Assembly (NCBI GenBank): GCA_001468855.1
Contig: LDIV01000001.1
Span: 391,607-414,304, forward strand
Length of the DNA stretch: 22,698 nt
DNA from: a candidate division TM6 bacterium UASB124
GTDB lineage: Bacteria; Dependentiae; Babeliae; Babeliales; RVW-14
Direction of reading: 5' to 3'
Made by a program: the position numbers and the translations under genes
Shown: in pieces, positions 8,229 through 15,932 of the stretch
How positions within the stretch are numbered: the stretch's first letter is position 1
Layout of the letters: each line of letters opens with the position of its first letter
Notes under the pieces: generated by a model
What the model was told of the DNA's origin: nothing
The model's input: only the letters and a program-made list of their open reading frames with translations
Database searches by the model: none

Positions 8229-8777
8229 TTATTCCAACAACGTTTTATACTTCTTTGTTGCCAATGTTAAATCAACATTAATTTTCTTTTCGCCCTCATT
8301 ATGTATTTCAAGCTGTTTTATGTATACAATTTCCTTCTTGTCTAAAGCCTCAATGATTTTCACAAGCTTTTCGGTGCTCAGCCCCTTGAATGTTGCTTTC
8401 AAAATAATCTCATCAAATTTGTCATTGACTGGTTCTGAAAGGGGATTCCATCCTTGTTCCGGTACAATATTTTGCTCTCGACAAAATTGTTCAAAAAAAC
8501 CGGGCATCGTAAAATCTTTATTCTTATCAAGGATATCTTTTAAGCGCTGCTCTTCTTTAGTCATTTTTTTATTTTCGGCAATTATTTTGAACGATTTAGT
8601 TGTAAGCGTATGAAGTTGCGTAATGTAGGCAATAAGGTCAGATTTTTTCTGTTGTATAAAATAAGTCAGCAACCCAATAATCATTGCTATTGATAAGAGT
8701 ACAATCAATAGCAACCGCTGAAATTGCTTACGATCAAGATTTTGAATATAAGCAGCAAGTTTATTTAATGCTTCCAT
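8229..8777 (-). CDS. GspM/PilO-like inner-membrane assembly protein
   Basis: 182 aa. A short cytoplasmic N-terminus is followed by one membrane segment (~21-42), a charged coiled-coil-like stretch (~44-90) and a small C-terminal alpha/beta domain. This is the architecture of GspM and PilO, which pair with GspL or PilN to form the inner-membrane platform. Sequence motifs are weak in this family, so the call rests mainly on topology, size and position: two bases after the GspL/PilM-like gene and just before a secretin gene, as in pilMNOPQ and gsp operons. Confidence 0.72.
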   Translation of the reverse strand: MEALNKLAAYIQNLDRKQFQRLLLIVLLSIAMIIGLLTYFIQQKKSDLIAYITQLHTLTTKSFKIIAENKKMTKEEQRLKDILDKNKDFTMPGFFEQFCREQNIVPEQGWNPLSEPVNDKFDEIILKATFKGLSTEKLVKIIEALDKKEIVYIKQLEIHNEGEKKINVDLTLATKKYKTLLE

Positions 8778-8779
8778 GA

Positions 8780-10483
8780 TTATACTTCTTTAAGTTTTAA
8801 TTTAACCGAAAAATTAACACCATTACCATCCGGCGCTGGCGTTGGATCTATCTCAATAGCTTTTAACAAAGTAGACTCTTTAAAACGATTTTCTAATGTT
8901 CTCGACCATGTTGTATAATGATCGCCAGTCTTGGATCTGAACACCCCCTCAACCTCAATTTTAGGAATACCTACATCTTTTTTATCCCGTTCCCAGTTTT
9001 TTTCTTCAGTAGTAAAGATAACCTCTTTAATAGAAACGTCTAATTGTCTTTTGTTAATGATACGAGTTAATTCGCTCCAAAGATCAAGTACATGCATACG
9101 TGCTTTTTCAAATGGCGCCCAAATCTCAGTTTTTTCGCGAATAATTTTATCAGCTTCACGCACAACAATAGCTAGACTTGCATGTTTAGGAAATTGTTCT
9201 TTGGTAAAAATATTTTCAGCCTTTATTCTGTTAATTTCGCTTTGCTCAAAAAAGGTTGCTTCCTTACTAAGCTTATGAATATCAATATATCCCTTAATAC
9301 CAATAGTCATAAGGGTAATAAAAATAATAATGCCTGCAGACACTATCTGTTTGATGATGAGACCATGACGTTGAAATGCAAATTGTTTACGACGTAAATC
9401 AAAATTACTTTGTTCCAATGATGGCATTGCAGTACCAAGAGCAATTGAATACGGTCCCCAGTTTTCGACTTTATCTTTGATCTTATTTTTTGCATTTTTA
9501 TTCGTCAGAACCTTTTTACAATCAAAAACTTCACATGGAATTTGCATGGTATCACTACAAAATGTCATAAAATCATGTATGGCATGCACATGCCCTGTAA
9601 ATAATATCTTACTGACACCATCATAAAAATTAAGCTTAAGACTGAATGAATTTAGGGTAAATTGTATGTCATTTAAAAGAAGCACAAAATGCTTTTGAGC
9701 TGCTCGCGAAAACACCTCATCTCCGGCAGCTCGTACACCATTGAATGCTAATTTTTTACCAATCTCGTCAACCGGAATATGCGTCTCATCGCTGATAAGT
9801 TTAAATACTGTTTCAATACCACGCTGAATTGATCTATTCAGTCGTAATTGTCCCTGTTGGATAAATGCAACACGTGTTGTTGTGGTACCTATTTCAACAA
9901 GAGCCGTTGCGTTCGGCAAACTCGCATAGTCTGGTATTTGCTGATAAAGCCCATACAGCGCAAATAGATCAACCGTAATATGTGCCGGATCAATTCCAGC
10001 CTTTTCATACATACTCAAATGTTCTTGCAGATCTTGGCTGCGCACAGCAGCAACAAGCACCTGCGTTGCTTGATCAGTTTTGGTCTTGGTTATAATGAAA
10101 TCAACAATAGCCTCACTCATCGAAAAAGGAATCATTGTTTCTATTTCATAATCAAGAACCATGCGAATTTTTTCAGGATCGCTGAACTGTAATTGTAATT
10201 CTTTAAAAATAACAATTGATGCTGGAATACTGATTCTAATATAATCATATGCTTTGATGCTCAAAACAATTTTTTTTATCGCCTGTACAGCACGATCAGG
10301 AAAAGATTCTTCAGAACCGGCCTCTATTTTTTCTTCACGGAGCTTTTCTATAAATGACTTATTTCCAGTGGCGTAAATAACAGCTACGCGAACAACATCT
10401 TCATGAAGCGTCAATCCGAGAATGCGTTGAGAAAGGATGCGTTTATTGCCAATTTTTTCAGGTAAAAAAATTTCTTTTATCAT
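8780..10483 (-). CDS. GspL-like / PilM-PilN fusion, actin-like inner-membrane platform protein
   Basis: 567 aa. Residues ~20-355 are an actin-like PilM/GspL cytoplasmic domain, with VEIGTTTTRV (196-205) as the phosphate-binding strand and FTGHVHAI (295-302) as a second. A NFDLRRKQF segment (360-368) then resembles the PilN N-terminal peptide that docks into PilM. It is followed by one membrane segment (~377-397) and a periplasmic domain with coiled coil and ferredoxin-like features. This is the GspL layout, equal to PilM and PilN joined. GspL links the secretion ATPase to the periplasmic parts of type II secretion systems. The start codon overlaps the upstream secretin stop (ATGA), indicating translational coupling. 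Confidence 0.83.
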   Translation of the reverse strand: MIKEIFLPEKIGNKRILSQRILGLTLHEDVVRVAVIYATGNKSFIEKLREEKIEAGSEESFPDRAVQAIKKIVLSIKAYDYIRISIPASIVIFKELQLQFSDPEKIRMVLDYEIETMIPFSMSEAIVDFIITKTKTDQATQVLVAAVRSQDLQEHLSMYEKAGIDPAHITVDLFALYGLYQQIPDYASLPNATALVEIGTTTTRVAFIQQGQLRLNRSIQRGIETVFKLISDETHIPVDEIGKKLAFNGVRAAGDEVFSRAAQKHFVLLLNDIQFTLNSFSLKLNFYDGVSKILFTGHVHAIHDFMTFCSDTMQIPCEVFDCKKVLTNKNAKNKIKDKVENWGPYSIALGTAMPSLEQSNFDLRRKQFAFQRHGLIIKQIVSAGIIIFITLMTIGIKGYIDIHKLSKEATFFEQSEINRIKAENIFTKEQFPKHASLAIVVREADKIIREKTEIWAPFEKARMHVLDLWSELTRIINKRQLDVSIKEVIFTTEEKNWERDKKDVGIPKIEVEGVFRSKTGDHYTTWSRTLENRFKESTLLKAIEIDPTPAPDGNGVNFSVKLKLKEV

Positions 10484-13400
10484 GCCGCAACCTTCTCTGA
10501 TTGTATGTATTTGTTCGTTTTATTTAAACCGCTTGCTGATAAAAACCTTTTTAATGTATTACGCTGTTCAGTGTCAGCACTCAGGTGGGCTTGCTGTTGT
10601 GATTGTGGAGCAAGATAAACGTTTGTTGGTGGCGCTGTAAGAAATTGTTTAAGCGCATTGCGTTTAGAAATATCATCAATTACAGAATCATCTTGTTTTT
10701 GTTCTTGGATAACCGTTGGTTTTGATGTGGATAAAAGAGCTTTAAGCTTGTTGCGGCGCTGTACTAATTCATCATCAATTACATCTTTTTTCTGATCCGA
10801 TACCGTCTGCATTTGTGAGGATACAGGAGTAACCGGCAAGGTCGCTTGTACTGTTTCCATCGGTGTACTTGCCTGAGGAATTATCGGCGATTTTACTTCT
10901 GCCATAGGCATTGAAGCAGCAGCTATCGGTTCTAAGGCTTTTTGTCCTGCAGTCTCTACTTGTTGTATGCCTGACGCAACCTTTATTGAAGATGGTTCTT
11001 GTCCTGATGGTTCAACAATATCTTTTTCCTGCTTAACAGAATTTTTCTTTATCACGGCATGATAATAAGGATCACTTCTAATATCAACAGTTGTTGGTTG
11101 ATATCGAGCATTGGCAAAATCAATAACTTTATGTGAATAATTTTCCTTATCCGGATTAAAGAACCAGTTATGAATAGGATCTCTTACTTGCTTTGTTTCA
11201 ACAGAATCTTCAATATCATCTGTTGCTTGGTGAAGTTTCATCTTAGTATAAAGCTGCATTCCGGGTGATTGCCGTGGTTTAATAATTGTCGGACAGATAA
11301 ACATAAAGATATACTCTTTATTTGTTATCCTCTGTTGATTTTTAAAGAACCACCCCAAAATTGGTATATCACCAAGAATAGGTGTTTTATTCTTTTTTTC
11401 ATTTACTTGAGTTCTTACAAACCCACCAAGCACAAGCACTTGCCCATCTGCAACAGTAACAGAGGTATCAACAGACTTTGTAAACTTTGTTGTAGGATCA
11501 GTCCCAAAATCAGTAATATTAACCGTAACCTTTAAGCTTATAACACCTTCAAGATTGATTTGTGGTGTTATGTCTAGTTTTGTTGTCGCTACCGTATCAA
11601 CATAACCGGTTAAGCCATCAGCGGTTTTTTCAGATATAACACGATCAGTCTCACCAACCTCAACTGAAGCTGTTGTCTTGTTGGCAACGGTAAGAAACGG
11701 TTGTGAAAGAATAGATGCATTTTCAAGCGTTCTAACCATATGAAAAACACCCCAAATACCTGCACCAGGTTTACCGAATGTAAGAAGTGTCTGGCCTTGT
11801 GTTGCAACAAGCTGGTTAAGTAAACTGCCAAGTAAGCTCACAGGTTGACTACTGGTGTCAGAATCACTCACCCTTTGAAGACTTGGACTATCCCTAAGTG
11901 ATGCAGATTGCGCATCAACATTGTGTCCTATTTGGCCATGTTTTTTGTTACGAATCATACCACCAAGCTCTTTAGTATCATCAGATGTTATTGTTACAAG
12001 CATTGTTTCAATAGCAACTTGAGGTTGTGGTTTATCAAGATCTTGAATCGTCTTTTCAAGCAACTTCCAATCCTGTTTATCAACACATGAAATAAGTAGA
12101 CGATTACCATCAGTATCAACCTGAAAATTCATGTTTCTAAAATATTTTACACCCCCACGGATTGATCCATATTTACTTGCTTCTTGCCCTGTCTTGGATT
12201 CTGGAATTTGAGTAATTTCTTTGAGAATATCTGCAACTTGTTTTGCATCTATGTATTGCAACTCATAGATATGCAGTGGCGATTCTGCTTCTTTAATTTC
12301 GGTATCGATATGTTTGGTAATAAAATCAATAATTTTATCAATGGACTTAGTAGTACCCATTAAGATTAATGAGTTTGTTCGTACTTCTGCAATAATACGC
12401 GTGGTAGATGAAAAATATTCAGTGCCACCTTCCACGGCCGCCTTACCCAACAAACGCGCAATTGGATTATCTGATTGTTTACCCTTAAGCAAGGCATCAA
12501 AAAGCTCTTTAACATCACTTGCATTTGCACGCTTCAAACGTAAAACAGTGACACTTTCAGGCAAGCCCATTTGATCCAACTCTTGAATCAACTTAACAGC
12601 AGATTTGATGTTATAAGATTTGTCTGTAATAACAAACGCATTCATCTCTTTATAAGGAAAAACAACATTAGGCTGACTAAGCATACCCTCAAGCAAGGAT
12701 TGTATTGCTTCAACATTAATATTGGTTAAAAAGACTACATAACGAATAGTTTGATCACTATCAGGTAACTGATCATAAGGAACATTGATATAAGCCGGCA
12801 ATGGTTGATTAAGTTTTTTATCTTTAGGAATAATTTTATGTACTGCCCCAACTTTTATAATACTAAAACCGGCCATTTCCAAAACAGTTAAGAAAACATT
12901 ATAAGCGCCCTCAACTGATAATGGCTCTCTGATTGTTAATGATATTTTTGACCCTTCTAGCGTCTTATCAGGAATAATATTAAATTTTTTAAGTTCAGCT
13001 ATGTATTCAATAAAACTCGCAAGTTCGGTATTTTCAAAATTCAGATAAATTTCCTTGCGTTCTTCTTCTGCTGTTGTCGTAATTTTTTGATCTGTCGGAG
13101 TAATCGGTTTTATTTCCGATTTTTGTTCCGGTGTCGGTGATTTTAACTCTGACGTTGGAGCAGAAACCACTACCGATGTCGGAATCGAAACAGGAGATGG
13201 TACTGACGGCATTGCTGGAGTTTGAGCAGGTACTGGGGTAGGTGTTGGTGCTGGTACTATTGCGGGGGCAGATACTGATGTTGGTATTGGTGTTGGAGAT
13301 GAAGCAGGTACCGGCGATGCTAATGGTGTTGGAGCTGGTGCTGGAGTAGGCGTTGACGTTGGCATTAAGACCGGAGTCGGTGACGAGGCTGAAATCGGTG

Positions 13401-13644
13401 CTGGTACTATTGTAGGTGCAGGTACAGGTGTTGGTATTGGCGTTGGAGATGAAGTAGGTGCCGGCGATGCTAATGGTGTTGAAACTGGTGCTGGAGTAGG
13501 TGCTGAGGTTGGCATTAAAACTGGGGTAGATGACGGTACGGGAGTCAATGGCATGGAAGGTATTGATGCTACAAATACAACTATTAAAGTACTAACAATA
13601 AACGCAACGCGTGCGTATTTTTTTTGTGTGGGGGCTTTTTTCAT
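10480..13644 (-). CDS. gspD: Secretin family outer-membrane channel protein (GspD-like) with Pro/Thr-rich linker
   Basis: 1054 aa, longer than typical GspD (~650-750). Order: signal/anchor segment (~10-30), Pro/Thr/Ser-rich linker (~31-180) with a 50-residue tandem repeat, N0 domain (~199-272), N1 (~299-357), further N domains (~364-540), and secretin barrel (~541-790) with QVAIETMLVTI and KTPILGDIPILGWFF (753-767). A long tail (~790-1054) contains DPIHNWFF and DPYY motifs shared with the second secretin. The tail ends in three short basic repeats around RRNKLKALL, KRNALKQFL and QRNTLKRFL. Its role is the outer-membrane pore of a type II secretion or type IV pilus-like machine. It follows the GspC-like gene by 27 bases with an AGGAAGAAGG ribosome-binding site, matching gspC-gspD order. 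Confidence 0.9.
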   Translation of the reverse strand: MKKAPTQKKYARVAFIVSTLIVVFVASIPSMPLTPVPSSTPVLMPTSAPTPAPVSTPLASPAPTSSPTPIPTPVPAPTIVPAPISASSPTPVLMPTSTPTPAPAPTPLASPVPASSPTPIPTSVSAPAIVPAPTPTPVPAQTPAMPSVPSPVSIPTSVVVSAPTSELKSPTPEQKSEIKPITPTDQKITTTAEEERKEIYLNFENTELASFIEYIAELKKFNIIPDKTLEGSKISLTIREPLSVEGAYNVFLTVLEMAGFSIIKVGAVHKIIPKDKKLNQPLPAYINVPYDQLPDSDQTIRYVVFLTNINVEAIQSLLEGMLSQPNVVFPYKEMNAFVITDKSYNIKSAVKLIQELDQMGLPESVTVLRLKRANASDVKELFDALLKGKQSDNPIARLLGKAAVEGGTEYFSSTTRIIAEVRTNSLILMGTTKSIDKIIDFITKHIDTEIKEAESPLHIYELQYIDAKQVADILKEITQIPESKTGQEASKYGSIRGGVKYFRNMNFQVDTDGNRLLISCVDKQDWKLLEKTIQDLDKPQPQVAIETMLVTITSDDTKELGGMIRNKKHGQIGHNVDAQSASLRDSPSLQRVSDSDTSSQPVSLLGSLLNQLVATQGQTLLTFGKPGAGIWGVFHMVRTLENASILSQPFLTVANKTTASVEVGETDRVISEKTADGLTGYVDTVATTKLDITPQINLEGVISLKVTVNITDFGTDPTTKFTKSVDTSVTVADGQVLVLGGFVRTQVNEKKNKTPILGDIPILGWFFKNQQRITNKEYIFMFICPTIIKPRQSPGMQLYTKMKLHQATDDIEDSVETKQVRDPIHNWFFNPDKENYSHKVIDFANARYQPTTVDIRSDPYYHAVIKKNSVKQEKDIVEPSGQEPSSIKVASGIQQVETAGQKALEPIAAASMPMAEVKSPIIPQASTPMETVQATLPVTPVSSQMQTVSDQKKDVIDDELVQRRNKLKALLSTSKPTVIQEQKQDDSVIDDISKRNALKQFLTAPPTNVYLAPQSQQQAHLSADTEQRNTLKRFLSASGLNKTNKYIQSEKVAA
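13246..13524 (-). repeat. 150-bp tandem duplication coding the secretin Pro/Thr-rich linker
   Basis: Residues 41-90 and 91-133 of the first secretin align with a strict 50-residue period, both beginning PVLMPTS and both containing TPLASP and SSPTPIPT. At DNA level copies at 13375-13524 and 13246-13374 are visibly related with mostly silent or conservative changes, so the duplication is not recent. Such linkers are flexible and might cross the periplasm or peptidoglycan. Confidence 0.85.
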
Positions 13645-13660
13645 AGTACCTTCTTCCTCG

Positions 13661-13680
13661 CGTCAATTGTATTATTGACG
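13661..13680 (-). repeat. Small hairpin at the gspC stop codon
   Basis: CGTCAAT (13661-13667) and ATTGACG (13674-13680) are perfect reverse complements with a six-base loop, spanning the last codons and stop of the GspC-like gene. It sits just before the ribosome-binding site of the secretin gene. It is too weak for termination and may tune relative expression, or be chance. Confidence 0.4.
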
Positions 13681-14832
13681 GTTCAGATTTGAGTAGCGAT
13701 GTTGCATATTTTCAAGCAATCGTTTTCGTATATCCATCCAAGTTTGTTGTCGTTGATCTTCGCTTGGATGCATTTTATCAAAATCTCGCATAGTTTGCTC
13801 TCGTTGTTGCAATCTGCTCAACTTAAATTGTTCCGAAGCGCCCGGTGCTGTTAATTGAGAACCTTCTGCAACAGTAGTAACACCAGGGAATATTAATTTA
13901 CGAGGACGACCAATCCTTGCAAGTTTATAGGTTAATATTATATCTTTATCAGCACGCTTCATACTAAGTTTAATAGCATCACCTAAACCAAGGTTGGTAA
14001 CAACGTCGTAAGCCTTAAGCCTATCTTTAGCATTAGAAACATTTATATTGTTAACTGAAGTTATTATATCATTTTCTACAAGACCTAGCGCTGATCCTGC
14101 TGTATTAGGTTCTATTTTACCAAGCCGCACCCCAATTGGTTTTCCTTCATGATAAGCAACACCGATAACAGATGCTTCATCAATAAAATAACCAAGGGAA
14201 TCTATTTCTCGTGAAAACTCTGTAGGATCTATTTCATATGTCTGGTCATCAATTTTACGAACAATGAATTTCCAACGATCGGCTGGATTCTGATCAAAAA
14301 GAGCATCGTCTTTACGTAAATAGAAAATCTCTTGTTGACCATTAGCACGAAGAAGTACAATACGATTGTAAGCAATTTTTACTATTTGAGCGTCTTTAAT
14401 TTTTTCACCAAGATGATACATATTTTCCTTATTTGTTTCATCAGTGATCATAGCAACATTTTTTGATTCATCGCCACCAGCAATAATACCACGAAGCGTT
14501 ATATTAAGCGGTGGAACAAATTCCTGTTTCTTAGGTTCAGGTGGTGGTGGAATTGTTGGTATTTGTGGTTCTGGAATTGGAGTAATTAAACTTTTTTTAG
14601 TTGCTTTAATCTCAGTAGGAACATAAGTACCAAATATGTCGTCCTCCTGATAAATCTTTTCCAAGGTAGGAGCCATAGCCGGCACTTCTTTTTTTTTTTC
14701 TATTTCTGGCGTAGTGACAATTTTTGGTGCTTGCCAAGGCGGTGTTTCTTGTTGTAGAAGCTCGTAAGTTGCTAAAGAAAGCACAAACATTACGACCAGC
14801 GAACTATTTACTAACCATAAACCTTGTTTCAT
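13672..14832 (-). CDS. gspC: GspC-like inner-membrane protein with HR and PDZ domains
   Basis: 386 aa from the chosen start. One N-terminal membrane segment (~6-25) is followed by a Pro-rich linker with PIPEPQIPTIPPPPEP (~85-100). Then come a small beta domain (~108-172, beginning PPLNITLRGIIAGG) like the GspC homology region, and a PDZ domain (~222-305, with ALGLVENDIITSVNN). This is the GspC layout; in type II secretion GspC bridges the inner-membrane platform and the secretin N0 domain. Its place directly before a secretin gene agrees. The frame opens six codons earlier (14850), but that ATG would lie at about the predicted transcription start and lacks a ribosome-binding site. The ATG at 14832 follows AAGGGATTGAG, so I prefer it. 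The C-terminal ~75 residues are Gln/Arg-rich and have no family match I know. Confidence 0.8.
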   Translation of the reverse strand: MKQGLWLVNSSLVVMFVLSLATYELLQQETPPWQAPKIVTTPEIEKKKEVPAMAPTLEKIYQEDDIFGTYVPTEIKATKKSLITPIPEPQIPTIPPPPEPKKQEFVPPLNITLRGIIAGGDESKNVAMITDETNKENMYHLGEKIKDAQIVKIAYNRIVLLRANGQQEIFYLRKDDALFDQNPADRWKFIVRKIDDQTYEIDPTEFSREIDSLGYFIDEASVIGVAYHEGKPIGVRLGKIEPNTAGSALGLVENDIITSVNNINVSNAKDRLKAYDVVTNLGLGDAIKLSMKRADKDIILTYKLARIGRPRKLIFPGVTTVAEGSQLTAPGASEQFKLSRLQQREQTMRDFDKMHPSEDQRQQTWMDIRKRLLENMQHRYSNLNRQ

Positions 14833-14853
14833 GGTACTCAATCCCTTCATAGA

Positions 14854-14876
14854 CTACGAAGATACTTTTTTCGTAG
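14854..14876 (-). promoter_or_regulatory. Inverted repeat overlapping the gspC promoter (possible operator)
   Basis: CTACGAA (14854-14860) and TTCGTAG (14870-14876) are exact reverse complements nine bases apart, with two further inner pairs possible. The site covers part of the spacer, the -10 hexamer and the predicted start of transcription of the promoter at 14859-14888, where repressors commonly bind. It could instead be a leader-RNA hairpin, or chance. Confidence 0.5.
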
Positions 14877-14888
14877 CCAAACTGTCAA
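14859..14888 (-). promoter_or_regulatory. Predicted sigma70-type promoter for the gspC-secretin operon
   Basis: On the minus strand a perfect -35 TTGACA (14888-14883) is followed after 18 bases by TATCTT (14864-14859). It lies in the 90-base gap between moxR and the preferred gspC start, predicting transcription from around 14852. The secretion genes may therefore be transcribed independently of the upstream secG-mla-moxR run. Confidence 0.55.
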
Positions 14889-14922
14889 GCCAGAAGATTA
14901 TAAAAATAAAAAAATACCATTC

Positions 14923-15906
14923 TTACGGGGAAGGGATAATGTGTAAAATCTTTTGGATAACAAAATTTGTAGAAATATTTTCAGCCTCGGCCTCATAAGT
15001 AAGTAGTATGCGATGACGTAAAATATCAGGAGCAACAGCTTTAACGTCATCAGGCATAACAAAATGACGTTTTTTAAGGAAGGCGTGAGCTTTTGAAGCT
15101 GCCGTTAAAGCTAACGTTGCACGAGGAGATGCTCCGTACTCAATAAAACTAGCGATATCATCAAGCTTGTAATCCTTTGCATTACGCGAAGCAAAAACAA
15201 TCTGTAAGATATAATCGATAACTTTGTCATCAATGTAAATTTGTTCAACAAGTTTCTGGCTTTCAGTAATAGTTTCTTTATCAAGAACGGTATAAATTTC
15301 CTTGGGATTAAACACATTACCGATAATCTCTTTTTCTTCTGAAAATTTAGGATAACTAACTAATAGTTTGAACATAAAGCGATCAACCTGTGCTTCTGGA
15401 AGACGATATGTGCCTTCTTGCTCTATTGGATTTTGGGTAGCAAGCACCAAAAATGGTTCATCAAGCTTATAAGTTGAGTCACCAATAGTCACTTGGTGTT
15501 CTTGCATCGCCTCAAGCAACGCAGATTGAACTTTTGCAGGAGCTCGGTTAACTTCATCAGCAAGAATAATATTTGCAAAAACAGGTCCTTTTTTAACTTG
15601 AAACTCATGAGTCTTTGGATTGTATACTAACGTTCCAATAAGATCAGCCGGCAACAAATCCGGAGTAAACTGAATACGTTGAAAAGAAAGCCCTATTGCC
15701 TTTGCAAGTGTTTTAATCAGTGTTGTTTTAGCAAGTCCGGGAACCCCCTCAAGCAAAATATGTCCATTACATAATAGCCCAAGAAAGATCCTATCAATAA
15801 TGTAATCTTGTCCAACAATGATTTTTTTAATCTCATTGCGAAGTTCAGCCCATTTAACACTTTTTTCTTTTATCTGTTCATTAACATATGTAGATGTTGG
15901 TTCCAT
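14923..15906 (-). CDS. MoxR-family AAA+ ATPase
   Basis: 327 aa, typical MoxR length. Walker A is GVPGLAKT (54-61), Walker B ILADEVNR (114-121), sensor 1 LATQNP (155-160), and the EAQVDRF segment (171-177) carries a conserved arginine. MoxR ATPases act as chaperone-like machines that mature or insert metal into partner proteins, usually von Willebrand factor A (VWA) proteins encoded next door. No VWA gene is visible here; the neighbours are a response regulator (26 bases upstream) and the secretion cluster. An AAGAGGG ribosome-binding site precedes the ATG. A role in assembling the secretion machine or envelope is only suggested by position. Confidence 0.9.
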   Translation of the reverse strand: MEPTSTYVNEQIKEKSVKWAELRNEIKKIIVGQDYIIDRIFLGLLCNGHILLEGVPGLAKTTLIKTLAKAIGLSFQRIQFTPDLLPADLIGTLVYNPKTHEFQVKKGPVFANIILADEVNRAPAKVQSALLEAMQEHQVTIGDSTYKLDEPFLVLATQNPIEQEGTYRLPEAQVDRFMFKLLVSYPKFSEEKEIIGNVFNPKEIYTVLDKETITESQKLVEQIYIDDKVIDYILQIVFASRNAKDYKLDDIASFIEYGASPRATLALTAASKAHAFLKKRHFVMPDDVKAVAPDILRHRILLTYEAEAENISTNFVIQKILHIIPSP

Positions 15907-15932
15907 GATATGTTAACCCTCTTAAATAGTTA

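Noticed and set aside
14833..14850. Earlier start for the GspC-like protein
   Set aside because: No ribosome-binding site and almost at the predicted transcription start; the ATG at 14832 is better placed, though the difference is only six residues.
14871..14922. Intrinsic terminator after moxR
   Set aside because: There is a T-rich stretch on the minus strand after the stop, but no GC-rich stem before it.
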